Assembly: GCF_003515705.1 (NCBI RefSeq)
Contig: NZ_QWEH01000012.1
Span: 62,001-126,000, forward strand
DNA length: 64,000 bases
Source: Oceanobacillus profundus
Lineage (GTDB): Bacteria > Bacillota > Bacilli > Bacillales > Amphibacillaceae
Reading direction: 5' to 3'
Positions 40,785-49,816 of the stretch are shown here, one piece after another. Each line of letters opens with the position of its first letter. Within the stretch, counting starts at the first letter, position 1. A program made the translations under genes and the position numbers. The notes under the pieces were generated by a model. It had not been told where the DNA came from. It did no database searches and was given only the letters and a program-made list of their open reading frames with translations.

Positions 40785-40824
40785 AAAAAAAGCAAAACCC
40801 CTTGATTGTTGGGTTTTGCTTTTT
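40785..40824. terminator. Bidirectional terminator
   Basis: AAAAAAGCAAAACCC pairs with GGGTTTTGCTTTTT across the loop CTTGATTGTT. It ends the chromate pair and the minus-strand HAD gene. Confidence 0.9.
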
Positions 40825-40833
40825 ATATTCCCA

Positions 40834-41619
40834 TTACTCGATAACCCCGAGCTTTTTTAAGCCGTTATAGATACCAGAATCACTAACAGATGTGGTACGG
40901 TGCTTTGCGTAAGTAAATAGTTCTGGATGTGCATTATCCATTGCGAATCCTTCGCCTACAGCTTGCAGCATTTCACAATCATTCATTCCATCTCCAAAAG
41001 CGATAGCTTGCTCCATTGGTATACCGATGCGCTGAAGAATTTTTGTAACGGCTTCTCCTTTATTGACGTTCTTTCGAATAATATCAAAGGCCTTTGTTGC
41101 CCCTTCTACATTTACTTGTGACAAGCGAATATTTTCTTCTATTTCATAAAGTGATGCATCTCCTGGTTCAATATTCAATACGGTAGCACCTATGATTTGA
41201 TCTGCAACTTCCTCAGTAAATAACGCATTTTGTTTCAACTGGAAAATGTCATTGAATTTTTTAACAAATGGATGGTTAAGATCTGTGAAGTAGTTTTTTT
41301 CCTTTGTATAAAGAACAAGTTCATGATTATGCTGTTTAGCGATTTCGATGAATTCTTTTACAATCGTTGGATCCATTGGTTCATTGACCACGGTTTGATC
41401 TTGATAGATTGCATATCCGCCGTTATAAGCAATAAATGAATCAATAGTTAATTCTTCAGCAAGATCCTGAATTTCAATATATGGTCTGCCGGTTGCAATA
41501 AAAACTTCAACCCCATTTTGCTTTGCTTGTTCAATAGCATCTTTTGTTGAATCTGTGTATGTGTGATCTGGTTTTAGGATGGTACCGTCGATATCTAGAA
41601 AAAGTACTTTATAACTCAT
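40834..41619 (-). CDS. Cof-type HAD-IIB phosphatase
   Basis: HAD hydrolase of 261 aa, close to the YkrA/Cof subfamily acting on small phosphorylated metabolites. Motif I FLDIDGTIL, motif II ATGRP, the Lys in KGEAVTKIL and motif IV FGDGMNDCEML, with a type-IIB cap between II and III. AAGGAG precedes the ATG. Monocistronic; substrate unknown. Confidence 0.87.
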   Translation of the reverse strand: MSYKVLFLDIDGTILKPDHTYTDSTKDAIEQAKQNGVEVFIATGRPYIEIQDLAEELTIDSFIAYNGGYAIYQDQTVVNEPMDPTIVKEFIEIAKQHNHELVLYTKEKNYFTDLNHPFVKKFNDIFQLKQNALFTEEVADQIIGATVLNIEPGDASLYEIEENIRLSQVNVEGATKAFDIIRKNVNKGEAVTKILQRIGIPMEQAIAFGDGMNDCEMLQAVGEGFAMDNAHPELFTYAKHRTTSVSDSGIYNGLKKLGVIE

Positions 41620-41728
41620 AATGTTCTCCTTTATGTATGCTTTGTAGTCTATTCTAGCATAAAGGAAATTTGGATTGTACTAATACCAATTACGTTTACA
41701 TAATATTAACTTTTGGGTTTTAGATACA

Positions 41729-41762
41729 CTAAAAAAAGCAGTACCCAATTCGGAATACTGCT
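41729..41762 (-). terminator. Terminator of the M3 oligopeptidase gene
   Basis: On the minus strand GCAGTA pairs with TACTGC and is followed by seven T. Confidence 0.85.
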
Positions 41763-41773
41763 TTAAAATAATA

Positions 41774-43471
41774 TTATAATGATTTATCGTCCACAGAATC
41801 GAGCCAATCTTCAATTGTTTGAATAACTGCTTGGACTGTTCCTGCCTCGAACGGAGAATTCAGTTTTGCTGTCTTTACAAGATTAAGGAAGGACTGTGAG
41901 CCGCCTTGTTTACAGAGGTTTAGATAGTCTTTCCATGTATCCTCATGGTTTTCACGCGACTTTTTCCAAAATTGGAAAGCGCAAATTTGAGCAAGCGTGT
42001 AATCAATATAATAGAAAGGTATATCATAGATATGTCCTTGACGATGCCAATACCCACCAGAAGCTAGATATGCATTGCCGTCGTAATCACGGTGTGGTAA
42101 ATAGATTTCTTCAAGTTTTCTCCAAGCATCTTTACGTTGTTCTGGTGTCCAGTCTGGATTGTCGTATACAAGATGCTGGAATTCATCAACAGCAACCCCG
42201 TAAGGAAGAAATTGTAGGCCATCAGTTAAATGGGAGTACTTATATTTATCGGTATCTTCCTTGAAGAAAAGCTCCATCCATGGCCATGTTAAAAATTCCA
42301 TGCTCATGGAATGAATTTCTGCAGCTTCACTTGTAGGAAAAACGTATTCTGGCACTTTCAGATTCCGACTAGTATAAACTTGGAAAGCATGTCCTGCTTC
42401 ATGTGTTAGCACATCAATATCACCAGAGGTTCCATTGAAATTGGCGAAGATAAATGGAGCCTCGTAATCCTCAATGAATGTACAGTATCCGCCGGCTTCT
42501 TTTCCTTTTTTTGCTTCAAGATCCATCAGATTACGATCAAGCATAAAATGGAAAAATTCATTTGTTTCATTGGATAATTCCTTGTACATTTTTTGGCCGT
42601 TTTCAATAATCCATTCTGGGGAACCTTTTGGTTTAGCATTTCCACTTTTAAATTGAAAGCTTTCATCATAAAATTTTAATGTATCAACACCGATGCGTGC
42701 TGCCTGTTTCTCATATAGCTTTGTAGCAAGTGGAACGATGTAGTCCCGAACTTGCTTACGGAATGCGGCAACCATTTCAGCATTATAACCAATTCGCTGC
42801 ATTCGTAAGTAACCAACTTCCACAAAATTTTTGTAACCAAGCTTCCCGGCAATCTCATGTCGCACTTTTACGAGCTGATCATAAATGGAATTAAATTGAT
42901 CCTCATGGCTCGCGAAAAAGCCTGCATATGCAGTGACTGCTTGCCTCCGAACTTCTCTATCTTCGTTTTGTGCAAATGGGGCAAGCTGTGCCAATGTATA
43001 GGTTTCACCTTGAAAGGCTACTTCTGCTGAGGCTACAAGCTTTGAGTATTCTGAAGAAAGCTTGTTTTCCTTTTGTAATAAGCTAATTATTTCAGGTGAA
43101 AAAGCTTTAATTTCGTTATCGACAAGCTGAAAGAGCTGAGAACCGAACTGCTTTTCTAAATTCTTGCGATAGGGAGAGTTAACCAGTTCTTTATAAAATT
43201 CGGTGGTCATTTCTTTTAGGTTTGGTTGAATCTCATCGAAATAGTCACGTTCCTTTTGATAAAACTCATCTTTTGTATCGATTGATGCACGTATATAGAC
43301 CAAATTAAATAAAGTTGATAGTCTGTTACGAAAAGCATTGATGCTTTCTGTGCCAGCAATTGCTTCTTCAGCTGATTGTGCATCTGTAAATTTCTTTAAT
43401 AGCACTTTAAATGTCGCCTGTTCCTCATGGAGTATAGGTCTTTCATAAACATATTCTTCAAATTTTAGCAT
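41774..43471 (-). CDS. M3 family oligoendopeptidase
   Basis: Cytoplasmic zinc metallopeptidase of 565 aa (M3, PepF-like). The HExxH motif is HEAGH near residue 357, followed by a downstream Glu in SEAAEIHSMSMEFLTWPW that supplies the third ligand. It trims oligopeptides, such as those brought in by Opp. The ATG at 43471 is chosen for GAGGGGG just upstream. Monocistronic. Confidence 0.9.
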   Translation of the reverse strand: MLKFEEYVYERPILHEEQATFKVLLKKFTDAQSAEEAIAGTESINAFRNRLSTLFNLVYIRASIDTKDEFYQKERDYFDEIQPNLKEMTTEFYKELVNSPYRKNLEKQFGSQLFQLVDNEIKAFSPEIISLLQKENKLSSEYSKLVASAEVAFQGETYTLAQLAPFAQNEDREVRRQAVTAYAGFFASHEDQFNSIYDQLVKVRHEIAGKLGYKNFVEVGYLRMQRIGYNAEMVAAFRKQVRDYIVPLATKLYEKQAARIGVDTLKFYDESFQFKSGNAKPKGSPEWIIENGQKMYKELSNETNEFFHFMLDRNLMDLEAKKGKEAGGYCTFIEDYEAPFIFANFNGTSGDIDVLTHEAGHAFQVYTSRNLKVPEYVFPTSEAAEIHSMSMEFLTWPWMELFFKEDTDKYKYSHLTDGLQFLPYGVAVDEFQHLVYDNPDWTPEQRKDAWRKLEEIYLPHRDYDGNAYLASGGYWHRQGHIYDIPFYYIDYTLAQICAFQFWKKSRENHEDTWKDYLNLCKQGGSQSFLNLVKTAKLNSPFEAGTVQAVIQTIEDWLDSVDDKSL

Positions 43472-43636
43472 GGTGGACCCCCTCAAATATATATCATTTA
43501 ATAATTCGACTTCTTGTGTAAAGAAACCTCTAAATTTAAGTAATCCTTTTTAAAATTTATGATTACATAAAATTCTAAAATTATGATATATAACGTTTTC
43601 ATAAGTATTTGATTATGATATATAACCAAATTCGCA

Positions 43637-43667
43637 TTGTTATTTAGAAGGATTACTATGCTATAAT
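43637..43667 (+). promoter_or_regulatory. Candidate promoter of the GMC oxidoreductase operon
   Basis: Extended -10 TGCTATAAT (TATAAT at 43662-43667) with TTGTTA at 43637-43642, spacer 19. Transcription would start near 43674, directly before the leader hairpin. Confidence 0.45.
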
Positions 43668-43684
43668 TCTTTTAACTGAGATTA

Positions 43685-43762
43685 AAAAAAGCTTTCTACT
43701 ACATAGTAAAATGGAAGCTCTCTCATCCGAAATGGGTGAGAGTTTCTTTGTAGTGCTTTTGA
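43685..43762 (+). promoter_or_regulatory. Long leader hairpin, possible attenuator
   Basis: Nested pairing: AAAAGC with GCTTTT, CTACA with TGTAG, and an inner stem CTCTCATCC with GGGTGAGAG around the loop GAAAT. It ends in GCTTTT, resembling a terminator placed in the 5' leader, with no gene before it on this strand. It could be an attenuator or a protected leader; no known riboswitch was recognised. Confidence 0.5.
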
Positions 43763-43831
43763 ATGGGTAATTAATTCCTTTCATAAGCAACCAAATCAAA
43801 TATTATCAGTCTATTTACTGGGGGTTATATG

Positions 43832-44599
43832 ATGGAAGAATCAGAGAAATATGGACTTGACGAGAAGGGGTCTTCAAGGCGTAAATTCCTTAGAAATTCT
43901 GGAGTAGCAGCTGGCGGGGTAGTAGTTGGTAGTGTGCTTGGAGGCTTAATTGGTTTTGGTGGTGAAAAACAGCACCAAGCACCAAAAACTGAGCACGAAC
44001 ATGCCGCTCCTGCAGCAAATCCAAATGCTGCATTAATGTTTTTCACACCTGATCAGTACCAAACTACAATTGCTGCAACAGAGCGGATTTTCCCTGCAGA
44101 TGAGAATGGACCAGGTGCAGCTGATTTAAATGTAGCTATTTATATTGACCATCAATTGGCGAGTCCTTGGGGAATTAATGCAAAGGACTATATGTTAGGT
44201 GCATTTTATAAAGCAGAGGCCACTCAACAGGAACAAGTACGTATTTTACGGAAAGATTTATTCTTATTGGGGTTAAAGGGACTGGATGACTATAGTGGGA
44301 ATAAATTTGACAGTAAATTTACTTCATTAGAAGGCGAACAGCAGGATGAGATTTTGACCGAGTTTGAAAATGGGGAATACAAACTTTCCGGTGTATCGAG
44401 CAGTATTTTCTTTGACTTGCTTCGTATATTAACGATCGAAGGTGCGTACGCAGATCCAATGTATGGCGGGAACAAAGACATGGAAGGCTGGGCAATGCGC
44501 AAATTCCCGGGTTCTCGAATGAACTATAACAATGAAGTGGTAAGCAAAGAATTTATTGAATTGGAACCTGAAAGTTTACAAAGCCATATGGGGCACTAA
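43832..44599 (+). CDS. Gluconate 2-dehydrogenase subunit 3-like protein with Tat signal
   Basis: Small subunit of a membrane-side FAD dehydrogenase, 255 aa. A twin-arginine signal SSRRKFLRN (R16, R17) is followed by a hydrophobic Gly/Val stretch, so the folded protein is exported. The mature part has ERIFPADENGPGAADLNVAIYIDHQL and a closing GGNKDMEGW, typical of the subunit 3 family. Two adjacent ATGs exist, 43829 and 43832; the second fits GGGGG at 43820-43824 better. It is cotranscribed with the GMC subunit, which has no signal of its own and probably rides along with this one. Confidence 0.85.
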   Translation: MEESEKYGLDEKGSSRRKFLRNSGVAAGGVVVGSVLGGLIGFGGEKQHQAPKTEHEHAAPAANPNAALMFFTPDQYQTTIAATERIFPADENGPGAADLNVAIYIDHQLASPWGINAKDYMLGAFYKAEATQQEQVRILRKDLFLLGLKGLDDYSGNKFDSKFTSLEGEQQDEILTEFENGEYKLSGVSSSIFFDLLRILTIEGAYADPMYGGNKDMEGWAMRKFPGSRMNYNNEVVSKEFIELEPESLQSHMGH

Positions 44600-44634
44600 A
44601 TTGAAGAGGGACTTGAAGAAAGGAATTGACAAAC

Positions 44635-46353
44635 ATGAGCACAAAACTACCTAAAGTGCCTGCGGTTATTGTTGGAATGGGATGGGCAGGAGGCATTATT
44701 GCTTCTGAACTGACAAAAGCAGGAATTAAAGTTGTAGGCATTGAGCGTGGGAAAGAGCGAACTACAAATGACTATTTAATGGGACATGATGAGCTTCGCT
44801 TTCAACATCGAACAGAATTAATGCAAGACTTATCGAAAGAAACCATTACACATCGTAATGATCCCAATATGCGTGCACTTCCAATGCGCAGTTACGGAAC
44901 ATTTATTGTTGGAGATGGTGTTGGTGGAGCAGGAAGTCACTGGAATGGTCAAACCTATCGATTTCTTCCATATGATTTTGAAATTAAATCCTTGACTGAA
45001 GAGAAATATGGCACAAATAAACTAGGTTCAGAGTATACATTACAGGACTGGGGAATTACATACGATGAAATTGAGCCATATTATGATACATTCGAAAAAA
45101 TGGCTGGGATTTCTGGTGAAACGGTAGAAATGTATGGACACCGTTCAAATCCTTATCCAACAGGACCAATGGTGAAGACACCTACTTTTGAATTGTTTGA
45201 GGAAGCAACGAAAAAATTAGGCTATCATCCGTATATGTTGCCATCAGCTAACCTATCGGAAAACTATACGAATCCTGATGGTATCTCACGATCAGCATGT
45301 CAATACTGTGCATTCTGTGAAAACTTTGGGTGTGAGTATGGAGCGAAGGCCGATCCAGTAGTTACGGTTATCCCGGTTGCTAAGGAAACAGGTAACCTCG
45401 ATCTTCGAACACATTCCAATGTAACGCGCATTTTAAATGATGGAACAAAAGCAACAGGAGTTGTTTATGTAAATACAATTACTGGTGAAGAATTTGAACA
45501 GCCAGCTGATGTTGTTATTGTAACAAGCTATGTATTTAATAATGTTCGTTTACTATTAAACTCTAACTTAGGTACACCATATAACCCAGAGACTGGGGAA
45601 GGATCAATTGGCAAAAACTATTGCTATCAAGTAAGTGCAGGTGCTACTACGTTATTCTATGAGGATAAAGCGTTTAATAACTATGCTGGGGCTGGGGCCT
45701 TAGGAATTGAAATTCCTGATTTCGCTGGAGATAACTTTGACCATTCAGATGTAAACTTTATTCATGGTTCAGGGATTCGCATGACGCAATATGGCAACCG
45801 ACCAATTGCCATTAATCAAGTACCAAGCGGAACACCGTCATGGGGAGCAGAGTTTAAAAAGCAATCGATTAAATACGCAAATAGTACGTTACAGGTGAAA
45901 TCACAAGGTGCAAGCATGCCACATAAAGACAATTATCTTGATCTTGATCCTGAGTATAAAGATGCATATGGCATGCCATTATTACGCATGACATATGACT
46001 ATACCGAACAAGATAAAGAATTAGTAAAATATATGTCTAAAGTAACTCGTAAAATTGCGGAGAAAATTGGCGCGGATCATTATGAAACTACTGAAGAACA
46101 AGCAACCTTTAATGTGAATGTGGATACAAATACTCATAACACTGGTGGCGTAATTATGGGGGCTGATTCGAAAACATCGGCAGTAAACTCTTATTTACAA
46201 ATGTGGGAAGCCGAGAATGTATTTGTTATTGGTGCTTCCGCATTTCCGCATAACAGTTCATTTAACCCGACAGGTACGATTGGTGCGCTATCTTACAGAG
46301 CTTCAGAAGGCATTATAAAATATCTTAAAGATGGTGGCGGATCACTCGTTTAA
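44635..46353 (+). CDS. GMC-family FAD oxidoreductase (large subunit)
   Basis: Flavoprotein of 572 aa oxidising a sugar, polyol or sugar acid. The N-terminal FAD motif is VGMGWAGGI followed by GIERG; the GMC C-terminal domain has HNTGGVIMG and FPHNSSFNPTGTIGAL with the active-site His/Asn region. CQYCAFCENFGCEYG is a Cys-rich patch (four Cys) near residue 220. No cytochrome c subunit follows, though three-subunit relatives have one. The ATG at 44635 follows AAAGGA; a TTG at 44626 is possible. Substrate unknown. Confidence 0.85.
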   Translation: MSTKLPKVPAVIVGMGWAGGIIASELTKAGIKVVGIERGKERTTNDYLMGHDELRFQHRTELMQDLSKETITHRNDPNMRALPMRSYGTFIVGDGVGGAGSHWNGQTYRFLPYDFEIKSLTEEKYGTNKLGSEYTLQDWGITYDEIEPYYDTFEKMAGISGETVEMYGHRSNPYPTGPMVKTPTFELFEEATKKLGYHPYMLPSANLSENYTNPDGISRSACQYCAFCENFGCEYGAKADPVVTVIPVAKETGNLDLRTHSNVTRILNDGTKATGVVYVNTITGEEFEQPADVVIVTSYVFNNVRLLLNSNLGTPYNPETGEGSIGKNYCYQVSAGATTLFYEDKAFNNYAGAGALGIEIPDFAGDNFDHSDVNFIHGSGIRMTQYGNRPIAINQVPSGTPSWGAEFKKQSIKYANSTLQVKSQGASMPHKDNYLDLDPEYKDAYGMPLLRMTYDYTEQDKELVKYMSKVTRKIAEKIGADHYETTEEQATFNVNVDTNTHNTGGVIMGADSKTSAVNSYLQMWEAENVFVIGASAFPHNSSFNPTGTIGALSYRASEGIIKYLKDGGGSLV

Positions 46354-46431
46354 TTGTTCATTAGAATATATTCCCCAAAATATTTCACTGTGTGACAGCT
46401 GTTGAAGTGCAAGTATTAATATATTAGAATT

Positions 46432-46471
46432 AAAAGCACTTTCTTTTTTTGTGAAAAAAGAAAGTGCTTTT
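46432..46471. terminator. Bidirectional terminator between the GMC and SDR genes
   Basis: AAAAGCACTTTCTTTTTT pairs almost perfectly with AAAAAAGAAAGTGCTTTT around GTG. Confidence 0.9.
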
Positions 46472-46483
46472 GCCTTATCCATA

Positions 46484-47245
46484 TTAGAATGCAGCAGTCC
46501 AGCCGCCATCAACTGTAAGAACTGTTCCATTTACAAAGCTCGCTTCATCTGTAGCAAGGAAAAGTGCAGCATTTGCAATCTCTTCTGGTTCCCCAACTTT
46601 CGGAATAACACCTTGAACTGTTTTGGTTCGCTCCATCCCAAACGGATTAATATTTTTCATGGAAGCAGAAATATTTGTATTTACTGCACCAGGAGCGATT
46701 GCATTGCAGCGGATACCCTTTTGTGCGTACATATAACCTGTGTTCTTCGTTAAACCAACAACTGCATGCTTGGAAGCACCATAGGTTGCTCCCGCATGTG
46801 CCCCATTTAAGCCACCTGTTGATGCGATATTCACAATGACACCAGCGCCTTGCTTAAGGAATAACGGAATTGCTTTACGCATCGAACGCATAACACCTTT
46901 CGTATTTACATCGAATATTAAATCCCAGCGTTCGTCCGTAATGTCAGCAACTGGCTCAAACCCATCCATAATTCCTGCATTATTTACTAAAATATCTAAT
47001 TTACCGTATTCATTAACAGCTGTATCAATCATGTGATCAATATCTTCTTGGTTTGCCACATTAACCTGAACGGCCACAGCAACCCCATTATCTGCAATGA
47101 TTTCTTTTACAACTTCTTCAGCACCTGCAAAATTAAGGTCAGCTACAACTACTTTAGCACCTTCCTTAGCATATAACTTCGCAATTGCTTTTCCCATACC
47201 TGAAGCAGCACCAGTTACAATCGCAACTTTTTCTTGTAATTTCAT
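46484..47245 (-). CDS. Short-chain dehydrogenase/reductase (glucose 1-dehydrogenase/FabG-like)
   Basis: Classical SDR of 253 aa: cofactor motif TGAASGMGKAIA at residues 12-23, NNAG, catalytic Ser in NIASTGG and Tyr-x3-Lys in YGASKHAVVG. It reduces or oxidises an unknown carbonyl/alcohol. GGAGG precedes the ATG. It is divergent from a TetR regulator that probably controls it. Confidence 0.87.
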   Translation of the reverse strand: MKLQEKVAIVTGAASGMGKAIAKLYAKEGAKVVVADLNFAGAEEVVKEIIADNGVAVAVQVNVANQEDIDHMIDTAVNEYGKLDILVNNAGIMDGFEPVADITDERWDLIFDVNTKGVMRSMRKAIPLFLKQGAGVIVNIASTGGLNGAHAGATYGASKHAVVGLTKNTGYMYAQKGIRCNAIAPGAVNTNISASMKNINPFGMERTKTVQGVIPKVGEPEEIANAALFLATDEASFVNGTVLTVDGGWTAAF

Positions 47246-47349
47246 TTAATTTCCTCCTTCATATTGATGAAGATAATGAACACCTGTACAATAAAAGTAT
47301 ATATGGTCTAATAAGAAAGCGCAATCAACAGAAAATCGAGAAATGCTGA

Positions 47350-47367
47350 TTAATATACGCTTATTAA
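47350..47367. promoter_or_regulatory. Candidate TetR operator
   Basis: Palindrome TTAATA (47350-47355), 6-base spacer, TATTAA (47362-47367), lying between the divergent SDR and TetR genes, about 30 bases before the regulator start. Confidence 0.35.
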
Positions 47368-47396
47368 GAAATATGTTGATTAAAGGTGGAGAAAAA

Positions 47397-47969
47397 GTGA
47401 AAAAAGATTTACGTATTATAAAGACTGAGGAAAGCTTGCGAAAGGCACTGCTCACACTATTAAAAACAAAGACTTTAGAAACAATAAGCATTTCAGAGCT
47501 ATGTAGGTTGGCGCAAATTAATCGAGGGACCTTTTATCTGCATTATCGTGATGTCCATGATGTGTTTCGTCATTACTTTGAAGTGATTGTGGAAGATTTT
47601 AGAAAGGCATATGAGAAACCATATTTGAATACAAATTTTAATATAAATAATATGACACCTGATATGATTGATATTTTTAATCATGTAAAAAAATATAAAG
47701 CTTTTTATCAGATTATATTTGATGGAAAATCTCCAATGACTTATTATTATCTCGTCTTTGATACAATTCGTAAATTTATGGAAGAATCCTTGAGCATAGA
47801 TAATAATGCAGTGTATTTGGATGTTGACTTCGATTACCTCATAAGCTACCACGCCAATGCAATAATCGGAATTATCATTGAGTGGCATAAACAAAACTAT
47901 ACAACACCGATAGAGATACTGAATGAGCAGCTAATCAAGCTCATAACAAACACTAGGTCATATAGGTGA
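47397..47969 (+). CDS. TetR family regulator
   Basis: Regulator of 190 aa. The N-terminal HTH includes LRKALLTLLKTKTLETISI and INRGTFYLHYRDVHDVFRHY, the hallmark of the YcdC/DhaS-type TetR branch; the C-terminal ligand domain is of the TetR_C_8-like kind. The start is GTG at 47397 because AAAGGTGGAG lies just ahead; upstream in-frame ATGs lack a site. Likely represses the divergent SDR gene and itself (inference). Confidence 0.82.
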   Translation: MKKDLRIIKTEESLRKALLTLLKTKTLETISISELCRLAQINRGTFYLHYRDVHDVFRHYFEVIVEDFRKAYEKPYLNTNFNINNMTPDMIDIFNHVKKYKAFYQIIFDGKSPMTYYYLVFDTIRKFMEESLSIDNNAVYLDVDFDYLISYHANAIIGIIIEWHKQNYTTPIEILNEQLIKLITNTRSYR

Positions 47970-48031
47970 TCATCTTGAACCTTTAATAGGATTGAGGAGG
48001 TATGAAGAAGTATAAGCATTGTGACTTCTAT

Positions 48032-48062
48032 AAAAAAAGGCCCCCGTGGAGAAGGGGGGAGG
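48032..48062 (-). terminator. Terminator of the LysR gene
   Basis: On the minus strand a CCCCCC/GGGGG stem runs into a run of seven T. Confidence 0.75.
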
Positions 48063-48092
48063 CTTGTTCTTTCAGTAACGTGCATTTTGTTC

Positions 48093-48962
48093 TTAATTGA
48101 CCTGTTCCTTCACAATGTCAATAAACAGCTTGGTCGCTCGCGAAACGTGCTGTAGTGAAATAGCAGCTAATGCGATATTTCGACGATAATCGGTCAAAAT
48201 TGGACGAGCGTATTTCCACATTTCCGTATCTTTTATAGCAAGTTCAGGGAGTATGGATAAACCAAGCCTTTCCTGAATCATTCCGAGCATTGTATTTAAG
48301 TTTGAAACGGTATATTTTTGATGATAGGGAAGTCCTTTATCGATAAATAGTTGTTCAATCGCTTTTGGATCTCCCCACTTACCAACAATCAATGATTCAT
48401 TTGATAGATCTGACAACGTAATTAATGACTTTTTAAGTAAATGATGTTCAGGAGGAAATACTGCCATATATTTATCTTCCACTAATGGAATAATATCCAG
48501 GCTGCTATGTGGAGAGTAAATAAATCCAATATCAACCATACGTGATGTGATCCAGTTAAAAACTTCTTCGACAGACCCTTCAAATAATTCGATGGTTATA
48601 TTCGGATATTTTTGCTGGATTGCCTGAATAATCTTAGGCAGAAAACGTGCGGATACATCGGGAAAACCAGCGACTTTGATTGTGCCAGTTTCAAGGCCTT
48701 TTTCTGCCGCAACCTCCTGATCAATTATTTTAAGGCTGTTTTCAATCGTACGGATTTGCAGAAGAATCTTTTCACCGATGTCTGTCAGAATGAGTCCCCT
48801 TGATTTATCTCGGATCAATAGTGACACACCAAGTTCAGCCTCAAGACTGGAAACAGCCTGACTGACAGCTGGTTGTGTCATTTTTAAGGCTTGACCTGCC
48901 TTCGTGAAATTGCCGATTTCAATAACTTTTGAAAAAATATGAAGCTGTGTAATAGTGGCCAT
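48093..48962 (-). CDS. LysR family transcriptional regulator
   Basis: Regulator of 289 aa: winged HTH at the N-terminus (GNFTKAGQALKMTQPAVSQAVSSLE) and a PBP-like effector domain beginning near residue 90 (GTIKVAGFPDVSARFLP). Resembles B. subtilis YwbI/CidR. It is divergent from the ywbE gene, as ywbI is near ywbE in B. subtilis, so the target may be close by. No GGAGG is seen before the ATG; GAAGGGAA is 12 bases upstream. Confidence 0.85.
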   Translation of the reverse strand: MATITQLHIFSKVIEIGNFTKAGQALKMTQPAVSQAVSSLEAELGVSLLIRDKSRGLILTDIGEKILLQIRTIENSLKIIDQEVAAEKGLETGTIKVAGFPDVSARFLPKIIQAIQQKYPNITIELFEGSVEEVFNWITSRMVDIGFIYSPHSSLDIIPLVEDKYMAVFPPEHHLLKKSLITLSDLSNESLIVGKWGDPKAIEQLFIDKGLPYHQKYTVSNLNTMLGMIQERLGLSILPELAIKDTEMWKYARPILTDYRRNIALAAISLQHVSRATKLFIDIVKEQVN

Positions 48963-49169
48963 ATGTCTTGTTTATTCCCTTCATCAATTTCTAGTGCATT
49001 ATATTGTATACTAAAAGCAGAAAGTTTTACGAAAATAGTCATACACGCTATGAATGATAACCGTGCATTTTTCTTTATTTTAGTATATTATGGCTAACGG
49101 TAGAAGTAAATGAGATGCTTAAAATCAGATTTTTGTTAAAGAAATGAAGTTAGGGGAGGGAATAGCAAG

Positions 49170-49364
49170 ATGATAGTTGATGGAAGATATCGAAAAAATA
49201 TTTATCCTGGGCAAAAAGCAGAAATCGTATTGAAGCAAAATCAACGCACAGGAAAAACAACGGCAGGAGTTGTGAAAGATCTTTTGACAAAATCAGAATT
49301 TCATCCACATGGAATTAAAGTTAGATTAGAGGACGGTCAAGTTGGACGAATCCATGTAAAATAG
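49170..49364 (+). CDS. ywbE: YwbE family protein (DUF2196)
   Basis: Small basic protein of 64 aa: GRYRKNIYPGQKAEIVLKQ, then TGKTTAGVVKDLLT and HGIKVRLEDGQVGRI. The family is widespread, with unknown function; the fold is likely a small beta-barrel. AGGGGAGGG lies upstream of the ATG. Confidence 0.85.
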   Translation: MIVDGRYRKNIYPGQKAEIVLKQNQRTGKTTAGVVKDLLTKSEFHPHGIKVRLEDGQVGRIHVK

Positions 49365-49431
49365 GGATGACTTAACCAGAGGAACCGCTTCCAAAAAGAT
49401 GACACGATCTACCTGAAAAGCGATATTCTAA

Positions 49432-49460
49432 TTGACTTTGATTTCTTTCAATTGTAGACT
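49432..49460 (+). promoter_or_regulatory. Candidate sigma-A promoter of the small membrane protein gene
   Basis: TTGACT (49432-49437), 17-base spacer, TAGACT (49455-49460). Start near 49468, which rules out the in-frame ATG there and supports the ATG at 49498. Confidence 0.5.
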
Positions 49461-49497
49461 ATAGGTAATGTCATTTAATATTTATGGGGTGAAAGTT

Positions 49498-49782
49498 ATG
49501 ATTTTGGCAGTTTTTACAATCGGGGGAATTTTAACAATCGTAACACTTCTTGCAAACGTTCTACTTGTTAAAATGACCGCAAAAGAATCAAGGTCTTGCT
49601 ATTATCCAAATATCTTCTTAGTGATTGTTGGATTATTACTACTAGGAGTAGCATCGATTGCTCCTAAAGTAGACATACTAGGAGCAGGATTTGGTGGTTG
49701 GGGAATTGCAGCATTATTCTCAGCAGCAATTGGATTTATTATTACATCAATTATTGACGCTTACCAAAATGTAACTGCATAA
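49498..49782 (+). CDS. Small membrane protein, possibly YesK-like
   Basis: 94 aa with three hydrophobic segments: residues 2-22, 39-56 and 63-85 (GAGFGGWGIAALFSAAIGF). The Gly-rich last segment resembles the YesK family, but this is a weak assignment. GGGGTGA precedes the ATG. It stands alone with its own promoter and terminator. Confidence 0.65.
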   Translation: MILAVFTIGGILTIVTLLANVLLVKMTAKESRSCYYPNIFLVIVGLLLLGVASIAPKVDILGAGFGGWGIAALFSAAIGFIITSIIDAYQNVTA

Positions 49783-49816
49783 AAAACACAGCATCTTTTG
49801 AAAGATGCTGTGTTTT
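49781..49816. terminator. Bidirectional terminator before cvfB
   Basis: AAAACACAGCATCTTT pairs perfectly with AAAGATGCTGTGTTTT; both sides end in T-runs. Confidence 0.93.

Noticed and set aside
47499-47894. 131-codon minus-strand frame opposite the TetR gene
   Set aside because: Antisense to a gene with clear helix-turn-helix features; no start signals.
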